Shown here piece after piece: positions 47,233 through 58,197 of a DNA stretch of 64,000 bases (position 1 is its first letter; every line of letters begins with the position of its first letter). The notes below the pieces were generated by a model that saw nothing but the letters and a program-made list of their open reading frames with translations, searched no databases and was not told where the DNA came from. Source of the DNA: Papilionanthe hookeriana x Papilionanthe teres (lineage: Eukaryota > Streptophyta > Magnoliopsida > Asparagales > Orchidaceae); NCBI GenBank assembly GCA_022702705.1, contig CM040430.1:71251982-71315981 (forward strand), read 5' to 3'. Position numbers and translations under genes: made by a program.

Positions 47233-48962
47233 GGAATAATTCTCACTAGGGAGAATCATAAAAGTGCGGTGCAAATGGAAATGTAATCACAGAATATGGT
47301 GCAACATGCAACCAGACCAACATGCATAAACATACAAACATGCAATACAATGCAATAAGTGATCACATGCAAAATGCAACAAGATGGAGCATGCACATGC
47401 AACACAACCCCAACACTCGACGGCATGTCGAACTCGTCCTAACGACCTCACATATGTACCTAGGGTTGACGCTCTTAGATGTGCGGCATCGCCATCTCCA
47501 GCTTTGGCGTGCCTACGTGGAGGGCTTCCCCCTCCGATTTCTCGTGGGGGAAACTCGCCACCGTTCATAGGGCGGACTAGCTACAAAGCTTTTTCCGCTC
47601 TACGAACGCCCCGATCTTATAGGACGGACTAGCTACAAAGCTTTTCCCGTCCTCTAAGATCGAACTCAACTAATCCATCCAAGGGAGATTAGGAGCACCA
47701 AAACCGTGGGAAATCGGGATTCCAACCCAAGCGAGACTAAAGCCTAAAGCTTACAACAAGAAACCGCTCGGCTACAAATAGAACCGGCCAACGCATAGGA
47801 TTCCTAACCTACGGCTCACTCTAGGTAAATCAACGATCCATCACATAGGCGGCTCGACCCGGCCGACATATGTCGTCCGGCACCTCCACCCCACGCGGGC
47901 GATCGAACCCACGCGCCTAGATCGGACTAAACCTAGGGTCGGCTAAGGGATAAGAAAATCTCGCCGCCGCGAAGGTTGAAGACGCGTTCTCTTTATGCTG
48001 AAGAAGAGCCCACGTTTCCGGCGAACCGCCGGTGTTCGATCCACATGCCGACACGCCTCGCAATATGTACCTCGTCGAGCATGCAGGGAACGAGACAAAG
48101 ACTCAATGAGGGCAAGAGACACACCTTGCAACAAAACCACGCAAACAAGGGAGGAATACGTGAGAAATGCAAAGTACCAGAAATACATAATTTTAGCATA
48201 TAAAAAAATATGTGACCGAAATATACCTTCAAAAGAAGAATCAGACGGGCCACTAAATGTCGTGACGCTGTCGCCACCCCGAGGACGAGACAACGAGGTC
48301 ATCAAATAAGAAGTCGACGAGGGGGAGATGGTCGGCGACAAAGGAATTAAGAACATGCTGTAGATCACACTTGTTGGCCCAAGATGGGCTGGCCCGCACA
48401 TTGCCGGTGAGAAACACGATGGAGGAGACTTCATCGGCGGGAAGGGAAACCAAAGAGAAAGCTCGGCCAAAGAAGGCCGAAAAAAGTTGAGGCTCAGACC
48501 GAGAAGGAGGCTGGCGAGGGAGAGCTTAGATCGGTTGCATATCTGTGCCGGCGTCGGAGGGGGCCGGCGGGACTCCGTCGGCAAGAAAATAAGGCCGCGA
48601 GGCTGTCGTTCAAGAAAGGAAGAGAAGATTAAGGTGGCGGCGGTTGGCTACGGCAGCAAGGACTCGGCCCTGTGGTAGCCTTGTCGAGGACTGGAACTCC
48701 AGCAGTGAGGGACCGCCGGCGAGGAACGGCGGCCAGCGTGGGAGGTAAGGAAACTGCTAGGATCGCAAAATGAGGGAGCTGCGGCTGCAATGGGGGAGAA
48801 CCGGATGGTGGCGGGGCTGGCCGGTCTTCTCTGGCGACGAAGGAAGTCCGGCGAGGGTACCGGCGATGAGAGAGGGTAGCCCAGGCAGGAGCTCGCGAAA
48901 TGTCGGCTAGGTTAGGGCTGGGTCGCGATTCCGGGAGAGGGAGGAGTGTTTTGCGTAGGTTT

Positions 48963-48980
48963 TTTTTTATATATATAAGA

Positions 48981-49028
<48 letters not shown>

Positions 49029-49036
49029 TATAATAA
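48963..49036 (-). promoter_or_regulatory. TATA region of Tat-3 3' LTR with (TA)n
   Basis: On the minus strand a (TA)n run leads into TATATATAAAAAAAA, followed about 30 bp on by CACTCCTCC-type pyrimidine-rich sequence, a typical plant start region. U3 would be about 800 bp and the leader over 4 kb. Confidence 0.5.
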
Positions 49037-49099
49037 TATTATTATAATTATCCTCTGTGAATTTTCAGCATGTACACGTCCTCGCAGCGAAGCGAATGT

Positions 49100-49500
49100 C
49101 CCTCTTGGCTAAAATCGACGTTCCGGACGCAATGGTGCAGTCCGTTTCGCCATCCAGTGTCGTTCGGGCCCGTTCGGGCCATTTTTTGAGCGATTTAGCC
49201 AAAAAGGATAATTTGCATATTTTAAGCCCATTTGCGATGTCGTAGCAAAATGAACATCCTCTGTAGGTCAAATCGACGTCCCGGACACAATCGTGTGATC
49301 TGTTTCGTCATCCGAAGTCGTTCGAGTAACTCTCCGACGATCGGGCCGAAAACGATAATTTGCACAATTTTTACCCCGCCCTCGAAGCCGTGGCAAAATA
49401 GACGTCCTTTCTAGGTAATATCGATGTCCCGGACACACTCGCGTAGTCCGTTTCATCGTTAGAGGTCATCCGAACAAGCTCGCCGTGGATGGGCCAATTT
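49100..49500 (-). repeat. Three roughly 150-bp repeats in Tat-3 U3
   Basis: Plus-strand phrases AAATCGACGTTCCGGACGC (about 49109), AAATCGACGTCCCGGACAC (about 49269) and ATATCGATGTCCCGGACAC (about 49421) each begin a unit with GTCCGTTTCGCCATC-like and GATAATTTGCA words. They lie upstream of the minus-strand TATA region. The copy in the other LTR is at about 62816-63200. Confidence 0.7.
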
Positions 49501-49965
49501 AAGTTAATTTTGCCCGCGACGCGTCAAGTAACACCTGTCGACCCGACCAAAACCATCTGACGTACAAAATGTCGACCGGCCTTTGCCTAAGCAAAAGCCA
49601 AAGTCTAACAAAACGACCCGGTTGTGTGCCCCTCAACACACACTGAAAGGTCACAAATGGACGTCTGGAGCTACGGGTGACTTATTTGCATAAAGTACGA
49701 TCCCGATGCGCTCGAGCGGACCTCCCACACATGTGATATATAAAATAATAATAAAAAAAATGATGCCAACAAAGGACCCCCAACAAGTGTGGTGCGCCGC
49801 TGAGGCACAGTGCACTTGTTGGAAGCATCCTTAAAAGAGAGTATTTCTTGGTAGTCGAGGTGACATCCCAAGAAAGAGTAAAAGAAACCTCGAGCAGGCC
49901 AGATAAACAGGACATGGTATGGTCGAGGGTGTGGCTAACCTGTCGTGACTGGTCAATCGCTAGAA

Positions 49966-50180
49966 ATAGGTTCAGAGGCCGTAAAGGCATAACCTAAAAG
50001 GGTGGTTCAGAGGCCGTAATGGCATAACCACAATACTAGGTTCAGAGGCCGTAAAGGCATAACCTATGGTGGTGGTTCAGAGGCCGTAATGACATAACCA
50101 CAATAATAGGTTCAGAGGCCGTAAAGGCATAACCTAGGGGGGTGGTTTAGAGGTCGTAGAGGCATAACCACAAAGAATCC
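49966..50180. repeat. GGTTCAGAGGCCGTAAAGGCATAACC array
   Basis: Six to seven units of roughly 33-38 bp alternate AGGTTCAGAGGCCGTAAAGG and GTGGTTCAGAGGCCGTAAT. A second patch of the same unit is at about 50610-50745. Confidence 0.85.
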
Positions 50181-50779
50181 CAACCAGGCCAAAAAAACTG
50201 GGCAGGGTATGGTTGGGGGTGGTGGTCAGTAGTCAGAGCTAACTGTCCACCGAAGAGCTCAGCCAGGCCAGATAAACTGGACATGGTATAGCTCAGAAAA
50301 GATTTACCTCACCTCATTCGAAACGGCAATGTCGATCTGTTTGACCTCATTCGAAACAACAGAATCGATGAAAACCCCATACCTGACCACATTCAAAATG
50401 GTAGGGGAGAAGGCTCAATCATCTCGTGTGACCAAGTCTCCTGTTATGTTTCCTCTGAAAGAAACCCCGGTTGCGAGTCTATTGATCTCCTTGAGACGAA
50501 ACACCCAACACTTTAATCAGGTGGCTATAAAGCACAACATATCCTGATCAGAGGTGGTGATCAAACCAGTGAGTATAAAGTATGGTTGGCCCAAAAGGAA
50601 AAGGAGAGAGGTGGTTCAGAGGCCGTGAAGGCATGACCAAGCACAAGTGGTTCGAGTGGCCATAAAGGCATAACCACAAAAATAGGTTCAGCGGCCTTAA
50701 AGGCATAACCTAGGGGTGGGTTCAGAGGCCGCAGAGGCATGACCCAAGGAAAGTCTGAAGAAGAGATACTCTCATAAAT

Positions 50780-51350
50780 GAACCGGCCCAAAAGGTACAT
50801 ATGGTCTGAGAAGTATCGAAAGGCTAATGAGCCTGATACGATAATATGTCCTCATAAGAGCTGACTAGAGCGCCATATAGCTCGAGAGGTGTCGTATCAA
50901 ACGACCACAAAGGTAAAGTTGTCAAAAGACAGGGTATCCTCATAACAAAGCCGACTAAAGTGTCATATGGCTCGAGGAACATGGCTAGAAAGCCAAAAGC
51001 GTCCGGAGACGGGATACTCTCGTAAATGAACCGGCCCAAAAGGGACATGTGGTTCGAGAAGTATCGAAAGGCTAATGAGTCGGATATGACAATATATTCT
51101 CATAAGAGCTGACTAGAGCGTCATATAGCTCGAGAAATGTCATATGAAACGACTACGGGGCCAAAACGTCAAAAGACGAGATGTCCTTGTACAGAGCCGA
51201 CTAAAGTGTCATGTGGCTCGAGGAACATGGCTAGAAAGCCAAAAGTGTCCGAAGACGGATGTTCCCATAAGGAAGCTGACTAAAGTGTCGCATGGCTCGA
51301 GAAACATCAGGGTATATGGCTATGTGAAGCCAAAAAATGCTCTCATAAGA
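50780..51350. repeat. About 245-bp repeat with GAGCTGACTAGAGCG
   Basis: Units start near 50818 and 51063 (CGAAAGGCTAATGAG, then CTCATAAGAGCTGACTAGAG, then GGCTCGAGGAACATGGC), with a partial third after 51240. Sub-repeats share GACTAAAGTGTC and GGCTCGAG words. Confidence 0.75.
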
Positions 51351-51504
51351 GAACTAGCCGAAATGGGCATGCGGTTCAAGAGACCTCAAAGCCAAATGGC
51401 TACAAAACCCGACGTGCCTCATAATAAGGTCTTATCATCAGGGGTTGGCCAAGTGAAGTCAATAGTGCCGTTGATCGTAACATCAAATGATCATGAAGGT
51501 ATAT

Positions 51505-51725
51505 ATCCCGATCGAGGTAGTCTAGGAGATATGTATCCTGACTACACATCAAGTAGAGTAGGAGGTATGTATCCTACTTCTCATATCAAATGGTGCAGGA
51601 AGTATGTATCCCAGCCAAACATATCAAATAACACAGGAGGTATGTATCCTGGTTGAATGTATCAGATGACACAGGAGGTATGTATCCTGGTCAAATACTA
51701 AAAAGGATAAGAGCTATGTGTCTTG
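51505..51725. repeat. GGAGGTATGTATCC short array
   Basis: About five units of 40-50 bp with GGAGGTATGTATCCTG and ATATCAAATGACACA. Confidence 0.75.
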
Positions 51726-53529
51726 TCTACACATCAAACGAGCAGCCCTAAGGTGAAACAACCTGAGGCAAGATGCTCAAAGTATAGTCGGATGTCAGAG
51801 TACTCTGACAGGACATGGATCAGTAGTAAGACCGATGCAACATGTCACTCGACACATGGCAGATAGGACCAACCTAAGTAGTCGAAAATATCAAATAGGA
51901 CAGGGAGAGATATCCTGCCTATGCATCAAATGAGCGACCATATGACTAAAATAGCCCGAGGTATCATGCTTAAGAGTATATGCTGGATGCATGGAGCGAT
52001 CCAACTAAACATGGATCGGCGGTAAGGCCGATGCAACATGTTACTCGATGTGGCAGACAGAACTAACCAAATAATCGAAAGAGTTAACGGGGTTAGGTAA
52101 CTGAAATGGTCTAACAAATAAAGTGCTTTTATGTAAGCACTAGCGAGACAAATCTCGCAGGGATTCTCCCATTTAGCAAATAATTATGCTGGGAGGCATC
52201 AAATATCCCGGTGTAGACATGGATCAACTGAGCGACTGATACAAAATGTCATTCAATGAGGCGGACCAAACTAACCAAGCCAATCGAAATATCATCGAGG
52301 TGGACTCACAAGTACAAATGTAGAGTGATTTAAGCAAGCACTAGCGAAATAAATCTTGCTAAAGTGGCCCTCAAAACTAGCGAAGTAGTTGTCGCTGAGG
52401 AGAGCTCAATGGATTTTTCCTGCAAGAACTGGCTAAGGCAATTCCTATCGGGGACAATACCGAGGCGAACGTCATGCCTCAGAAGTGCAACTGACTAGCG
52501 ACATGGATCGAATAGAGAATAGACGAAGTCTAAAATCGATACAACATGTCGTTCCAACAAGGCAATGAAAATTGACCGAGTCAAGAATATCAAAGAGGGT
52601 GGATGGTTAAAACATACCAACCCTATACGATACTGCTACCGGAAATTTGGTAGAATGAATTCCAATGGGGAATTACCACAGTATCCAAGAGTGGTTGGTA
52701 AAAAATATAAGCATTCCAACAAGCATGGGTGCATGGATCTCGGACTCAACCCAAAAAATCCTCCTAAGAGGGAAAATGTCGCACTCATTTGAAATGAGCG
52801 GGTGACTCTAATTCGGACCCACACAGGGTGCTCGACCGAATAGAGGAGTCGAGGAAAGAAGTATGGCATTCCCGCACAAAAGAGGCATTAATCGAACTTG
52901 ACCTCGCCGGCCGAGACACCTTAGAAAGGTCGGGCAAAATGAGAGTGAACCAACCAAATGATATTTAGCCGAAGACCAAAACATATCCCTTAAGAATGAA
53001 TACACCACACTCATCCGAAGTGAGTGGGCCCAAACATATCCGTAAAAGGTGCTCGGCTCGGACCCTATGTAGAATGGGTAACCGAACAAGAATGCTAGGA
53101 AAGGTCATGGCTTTCCCGCATAAGACAAATATCAATCGAAATTGATCGTCAATCGAGATATTGTGAAGGTTAGCTTAGCAAGGTATGATAACCATAACTG
53201 CTTAATCATAAAGCTAGGCTCAAATCCTCCAAAAAGAGGGTATCTTCCACTCTCACTGTGACGAGAGGGACAAATGTATCTGCCACACTCATTTATGATG
53301 GGGGGACACACTTGCTCGAACCCACTCAAAGCGAGGAGCCAAAGAGAAAAGATAAGAGAAGTACTTGGCTTCTCTTACACTGATTACCGGTCGCACCGGT
53401 ATAAGCCGCTCGTAAGACTTCCACTTTATCCGTTTAGCAATTCAAGCAATCAGTTTTAAGAGATGCACAAGACCTCTCTTACTTGCAATGAAGCAAAGGA
53501 ATGGGTGGGTGTATAGTGTCGTACAACAT

Positions 53530-53965
53530 ACCCACAAAGAAGGCTAGTCAACTTCCGAAGGAAGGACTGACAGGAACCCGAAGGTCAACACATAAAGTGT
53601 ACAAGAAGAAGGGTAAAAAGCCCACAAGATGGCAAGCCTTTCTTCCGAAGGAAGGGCCACCGACCCGCAGGGTCGCCACATAGTACGTAAGGGTGGTGGG
53701 TGAAGAGTTCACACACAAGAAGGAGAGTCAACTTTCAAGGAAGGACTGCCGGACCCAGAGGGTAGACCCATAAAGCGTAAAGATGGTGGGTGAAGAGCCC
53801 ACAAGATGGCAAGCCTTTCATCCAAAGCAAGGGCTGCCGGACCCAGAGGGTCGACACAAAGTGCGTAAGGGTGGTGGGTGAAAGTCCACACACAAAAGAG
53901 AGTCAACTTCCAAGGAAGGACTGCCGGACCCAGAGGGTCAACGCATCAAGCGTGATATAATGTGG
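53530..53965. repeat. GGAAGGACTGCCGGACCCAG array
   Basis: About five diverged units of roughly 90 bp with CAACTTCCAAGGAAGGACTG, CCGGACCCAGAGGGTC, CATAAAGCGTAA and GGTGGGTGAAGAG. Confidence 0.8.
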
Positions 53966-56514
53966 GTGTACGGTATGTCGTACAACATACCCACAAAGCT
54001 ATTGAGAGCCTTCCATGCCATTTATATTTTTTCATTGGCATTAAATATTATTATTATTTTTTTTTATTCCCAACATGAGTCGTTATTGGGAATGATTTGG
54101 CGTGACATGCCAACTTAATCTGGTAAGTGGAGCTCTCAAGTAACCATCCTAGACTCATGACCAGATATACCATGCAAAATATGAGATTTTCAGAATTCAG
54201 GTCCAGGTGAGATTTTCCTTAAGTACTCTTCCCTAGTCCCTGTCCTTTAATTATTTTCACCCTTAGCCTAGGTAGGCCTCATCATTCGTATCTGTGTGTT
54301 AAGAGAAAATGTTTTCATTTTGGAGATGTCTTTAAATCCATTACTAATTTATCAATCATCCCAATGTCACCTGAGCAATTATCTGAACCTTAATATTCTA
54401 AGGATCTTACCAGGAGAATTTTGAAATCTAAAGGTTCTTTATATCGAAATTTTTGATTTCACACTCACCTCAAGCTTCTTCTCAGGAGTGTTGATCATTT
54501 TTTTTCTTTCAATCTTTTTTTTTTAGTATTTTGAAGCCTTTCACACTTTTTTTATCTCTCCTGAGAATTACTATATCTGGTGAGCTTCTTTTTGTTTTAA
54601 AATAATTTACTCTGACTCAAAAATTTCCTGAAAAAAGACTCTTAGAATTTTATGGTACAATACTTGTCAAGCTTCCATCGGTCTAGCTGAATGGAAAAGT
54701 AAGAGATCTAAATAGTCTCTGAAACTACTCACATCTCAATGACACCCATCTAGTCACTCTGAGGTGTTCTCAGGACTTAGGTGAAAGTTCATTAAAATAA
54801 GGGATTCGGTCATCAAGACATAATTCAAATCCCCCGAACCATGAAGATCAGCAAATCCTAAGAAGGTGCATACATGGTCTGGCTTAAACCCATCCTCAGG
54901 ATCTATCGTAGATTCAACCTCAAGAAACATCGAAGGAAAATCCAAGATAAGATCAACTAAGGTGCACAGTTCCTTTCGGAAGCGTCTCAACGGCCTCTGT
55001 AAATGGAACCGAAATATCAAGAGGTACAGGGATAAGAAGCCACTGCCTCTTGGTCAAGGTATATCTCGGTTAGATAAGCAGCGAGGTCTAACCGGTAGTG
55101 TCGGATATTGAGGTATCTCGATGAGTCATGGACTGATTTATCATGACAAAGTGTTTTTATCAGTTCAACATGAATATTAACATGGTGATAAGAATCAACC
55201 AAGTCAAACAAAATATCCATAAGGTTGGATATAGGAGATGAATCCATCTCACAGTGATGCTTTCTCACAAAGAACAGACTAAAAGTCAATGAGGTCCTAG
55301 ATAGGTGAGGCACCAAATTCTAGTCAGGTTCAAAGTAGACTGAGTAAATCAAATGCTTAGACATAAGTGGTCGTAGTAAAGAAATGCTCTAATCAAGAGC
55401 TTAGCCAAAAGGCAAACATAGCTCAAACTGAATGAGGCACTCTCAAATAGCTCAGGAGATGTGCATCACAGCTAAACATGGATCGACTAAGACTAGCAAA
55501 ATGGTCTAGTCAATACAACATGTTATCAACAAGAGATTTTTGGGGGTGTCCCCCAATCAGAGTATAAAACACCCATTATAGCCTTGCTTAATAGGTGGAT
55601 AGAGGTAGGATAAAGCACTCTTCAAAGCAAAGGCGAGTAAACCCCTCGTCGTCAAATGTAGAAAGTTATTCAACATGCAGCGTCGGAATATCAATAGACA
55701 TGGTGGCAAGAATTTGCCTAACCCAATGGATATTCGCCGAAGGACGACGATCAACTTTTGTCCCAAAAAAAGGTGAGAATCGACGGGGTATGCCACGGAT
55801 CTCCCTTTATCGACATAGGACAAATTCATCTAGCGCGATGAAAAGGAAGCCACAAAATTTTCCTCATGATTTCAGGAAAGAGACAGCACATCATGTATGG
55901 GCAAAAGCCGCTCCAACAGGATCATCAATGATACCTGGCACAACATCTGGTAAGTGGCACTAAATACCATGCCAAGGGTTCCATGCAACTCCTTAGCGAG
56001 TCTCATGTCCTACACAACAGATGGCAAACATCCAGATCTCGTAATGGACTGAGAGGTATATCTCGGTCTCCTACTATAAGAATCATGGGAGTATGGTAAG
56101 TAGAGGAGTTCTCACACAACATGCTTAGATATTTCAGAGATCTAAGCAAGGAACTCATCTCTAGCAATAGGACCCTGCCCTCTCAAAGAGGAAACTAGAG
56201 TCTCAACAGGTAAAGAGACCCGTGGCCGAATCGCCCACTATGGTCTGCAGCAGTCCGTTCCTATTCTTCCGGACGCCCTCGCCTAATGTCGGGACAGAGC
56301 GAGACCTCGCAGAAACTAGAACAACCTGGGCCGGGACAATCGTCAAACCAAAGAAAACATTTCCCCTCAAAGAGGAAGATGCTCCTAGATCTTCTAAGTC
56401 GAGAACTCGTGGTAGCAACAACAATACGGACCGCAAGGTGAGAATGACTTGCATCCGAAGGAGGGAAGAATCCCAAGCAAACTCGACCGGAGTGTAGTCC
56501 ACATAACGCAGTAC

Positions 56515-56820
56515 AGAGGAGAGAAGATGATTTTCGCTAATGGAATTTGGGCGTTATCCCGTGCCGAATCGGAAACAAGTCATGGCGGGGACATGGTCCA
56601 CATCACCGTAAGATGAAGAGGTGATTCTCGCCGACGAGATTTAGCACCATCCCGGCCGTAACCAAAACAAGCCATGACGTCGACATGGTCCACAACGTCG
56701 GAGGATGAGAAATGTGATTCTCAACCTTCAAGATTTAAGTATAAATCTTGGGCCGGAACCAAAATAAATCACGGTGGGGACCCACTCCACACCGCCAGAA
56801 GACGGTACCATAACTGGTAA
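56515..56820. repeat. About 90-bp repeat with CATGGTCCACA
   Basis: Three diverged units: GTGATTCTCGCC, GATTTAGCACC, AAACAAGCCATGACG and GACATGGTCCACAAC. Confidence 0.6.
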
Positions 56821-57459
56821 CTCTAGCACTCTTACATAATGCAACATCCGTGAGGATGGAAATCCTAAACATATGGAAGGACTAAAATAGAGGCTAGTAA
56901 GTAGGAAAGAGCATTATAGCGTATCGCCATCTGGCACTAGTCCTTTCCTTAAGGGAAAAGTAACACCAATGCGGGTTGCTACAACGAAAGTAGTACTACA
57001 TGCACAACTCCTTTTCAAAGGGAGGGCACGTAGCAAATGTCCAATGAGGACGTGGTCCGCTCAATGGGGACAGTAGCAAACATGACTCAAAACGAGGGCC
57101 CAAGGCACCTCCTAAACGGAGTCAAAATGGGTATAGAAACTCGATACAAGCAATGCCGCTAAATTTACAAGCAATCTATTCCCGGTCCTCATGGCCTTCC
57201 CGCCTAATCGAGGGACAAGTGGATCCTCGTGGAAAACTCGGAACGTAAAGAGAGTCGGACAAATGTCACAACGACGACGATAGTGACAAACCCATCGCTA
57301 AAAGAAAACTCACCCGCCTATGGCAAGGAGACACGTGAGAACACGGAGGGACAAGTCTAGAAAAGACCATCGAGTGCGGCGACGCATCGCTATCGAGCGT
57401 CGTCCTCTTTTGCAAAAGAAGCGAACGCGACGCGAGCCACCACAAGCAAAAACAAGCTA

Positions 57460-57735
57460 AATGTGTACGACTCCCCTTTAAAGGGGGAGGACACGGAGGA
57501 AAACGCCTCGTATAGCGCAGAACAACTCAATATGCACGTCTCCCTTTTAAAAGGGAGGGCATGAGAGCAAAACGTCCGAGAGAGCGTAAGAACAACTCAA
57601 TATGCATGTCTCCCCTTTTAAGGGGGAGGGCATAGAGAAAATGCCTCAAATGGCATATGAAAGACTCAATGTGCACGTCTCTCCTTTTAAGGGGAAGGGC
57701 ACAAAGCAAAATGTCTCAAAGGGCGTAGGATTACG
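57460..57735. repeat. About 69-bp repeat with CTCAATATGCACGTCTCCC
   Basis: Four units, starting near 57460, 57527, 57596 and 57666, each with CCTTTTAAGGGGGAGGGCA and AAAACGTC words. CCTTTTAAGG forms a palindrome in each unit. Confidence 0.8.
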
Positions 57736-58175
57736 TAAGGTAACCCCACAGGGGTGCTCGAAAGAACTGAAGGTTATGACACCCTCAGGAGCACAGAAAC
57801 GCTTGAGGAGAGGGGAAAGAGTTCTCCCTGGCGGCAGTGATCATATCCATCTTTCTACTCTTCCCATAGTGGGGCAAAAAGGGACAATGATAAAAAATAA
57901 GGAAAGGTCAAGAAACCAATCACAAAACTACAACGACATCGATGCATGCGATAATGCTGCAACCGAAATGTCGAGGGTGAGAGAAGGGATAGAATGCATC
58001 GAGTTGCTACCCCTAAGCAATCGACACATAGATCGAAAACCAAGGTCTCACAAAAGGCTCAACTGTGACTCGAAGGAAGAGAACCAGGTTATGATAATAT
58101 GAGTGAAACTCCAAGTATGGAGAGAGGCTATAACCTCAGGAAAAGCAAAACTCCAAGTATGGAGAGAGAGACTTC

Positions 58176-58192
58176 TCCCCAGCGGAGTCACT
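58176..58192 (-). other. Primer binding site of Tat-3
   Basis: The minus strand reads AGTGACTCCGCTGGGGA, matching the Tat-2 PBS from GACTCC onward. It lies about 5-7 bases from the right-hand LTR terminus at 58198, which fixes the element's orientation. Confidence 0.75.
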
Positions 58193-58197
58193 AGTTT

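Larger units (their letters stand above)
44521..49771 (-). repeat. Tat-3 3' LTR
   Basis: 5251 bp, nearly the same as 58198-63478. Read on the minus strand it starts TGTTGGCATCA and ends GGCGAAAACA. It includes three roughly 150-bp repeats in U3 (about 49100-49500), a TA-rich TATA region (48963-49036) and a GC-rich leader region (about 47480-48960). ORFs inside it are not recognisable proteins. Confidence 0.9.
49772..58175 (-). other. Tat-3 internal region without coding domains
   Basis: The longest ORF on either strand (166 codons at 57602-58102 on the plus strand) lies largely over tandem repeats. I saw no RT, integrase, protease or Gag motif on either strand. The region is a series of low-copy tandem repeats listed separately, joined by unique sequence (52300-53500, 54000-56500) where nothing recognisable was seen. 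Confidence 0.7.

Noticed and set aside
47287..47568. Cys-rich minus-strand ORF in the Tat-3 LTR (also 60600-61127)
   Set aside because: Arises from GCATG/TGCAA-rich low-complexity DNA; no domain.
55557..56502. ORFs on both strands in the Tat-3 interior
   Set aside because: No motif recognised on either strand, short frames, and no conservation test possible here.
57602..58102. 166-codon plus-strand ORF in Tat-3
   Set aside because: Its first part overlaps the 69-bp tandem repeat and its second part has no recognisable domain; it is antisense to the element.
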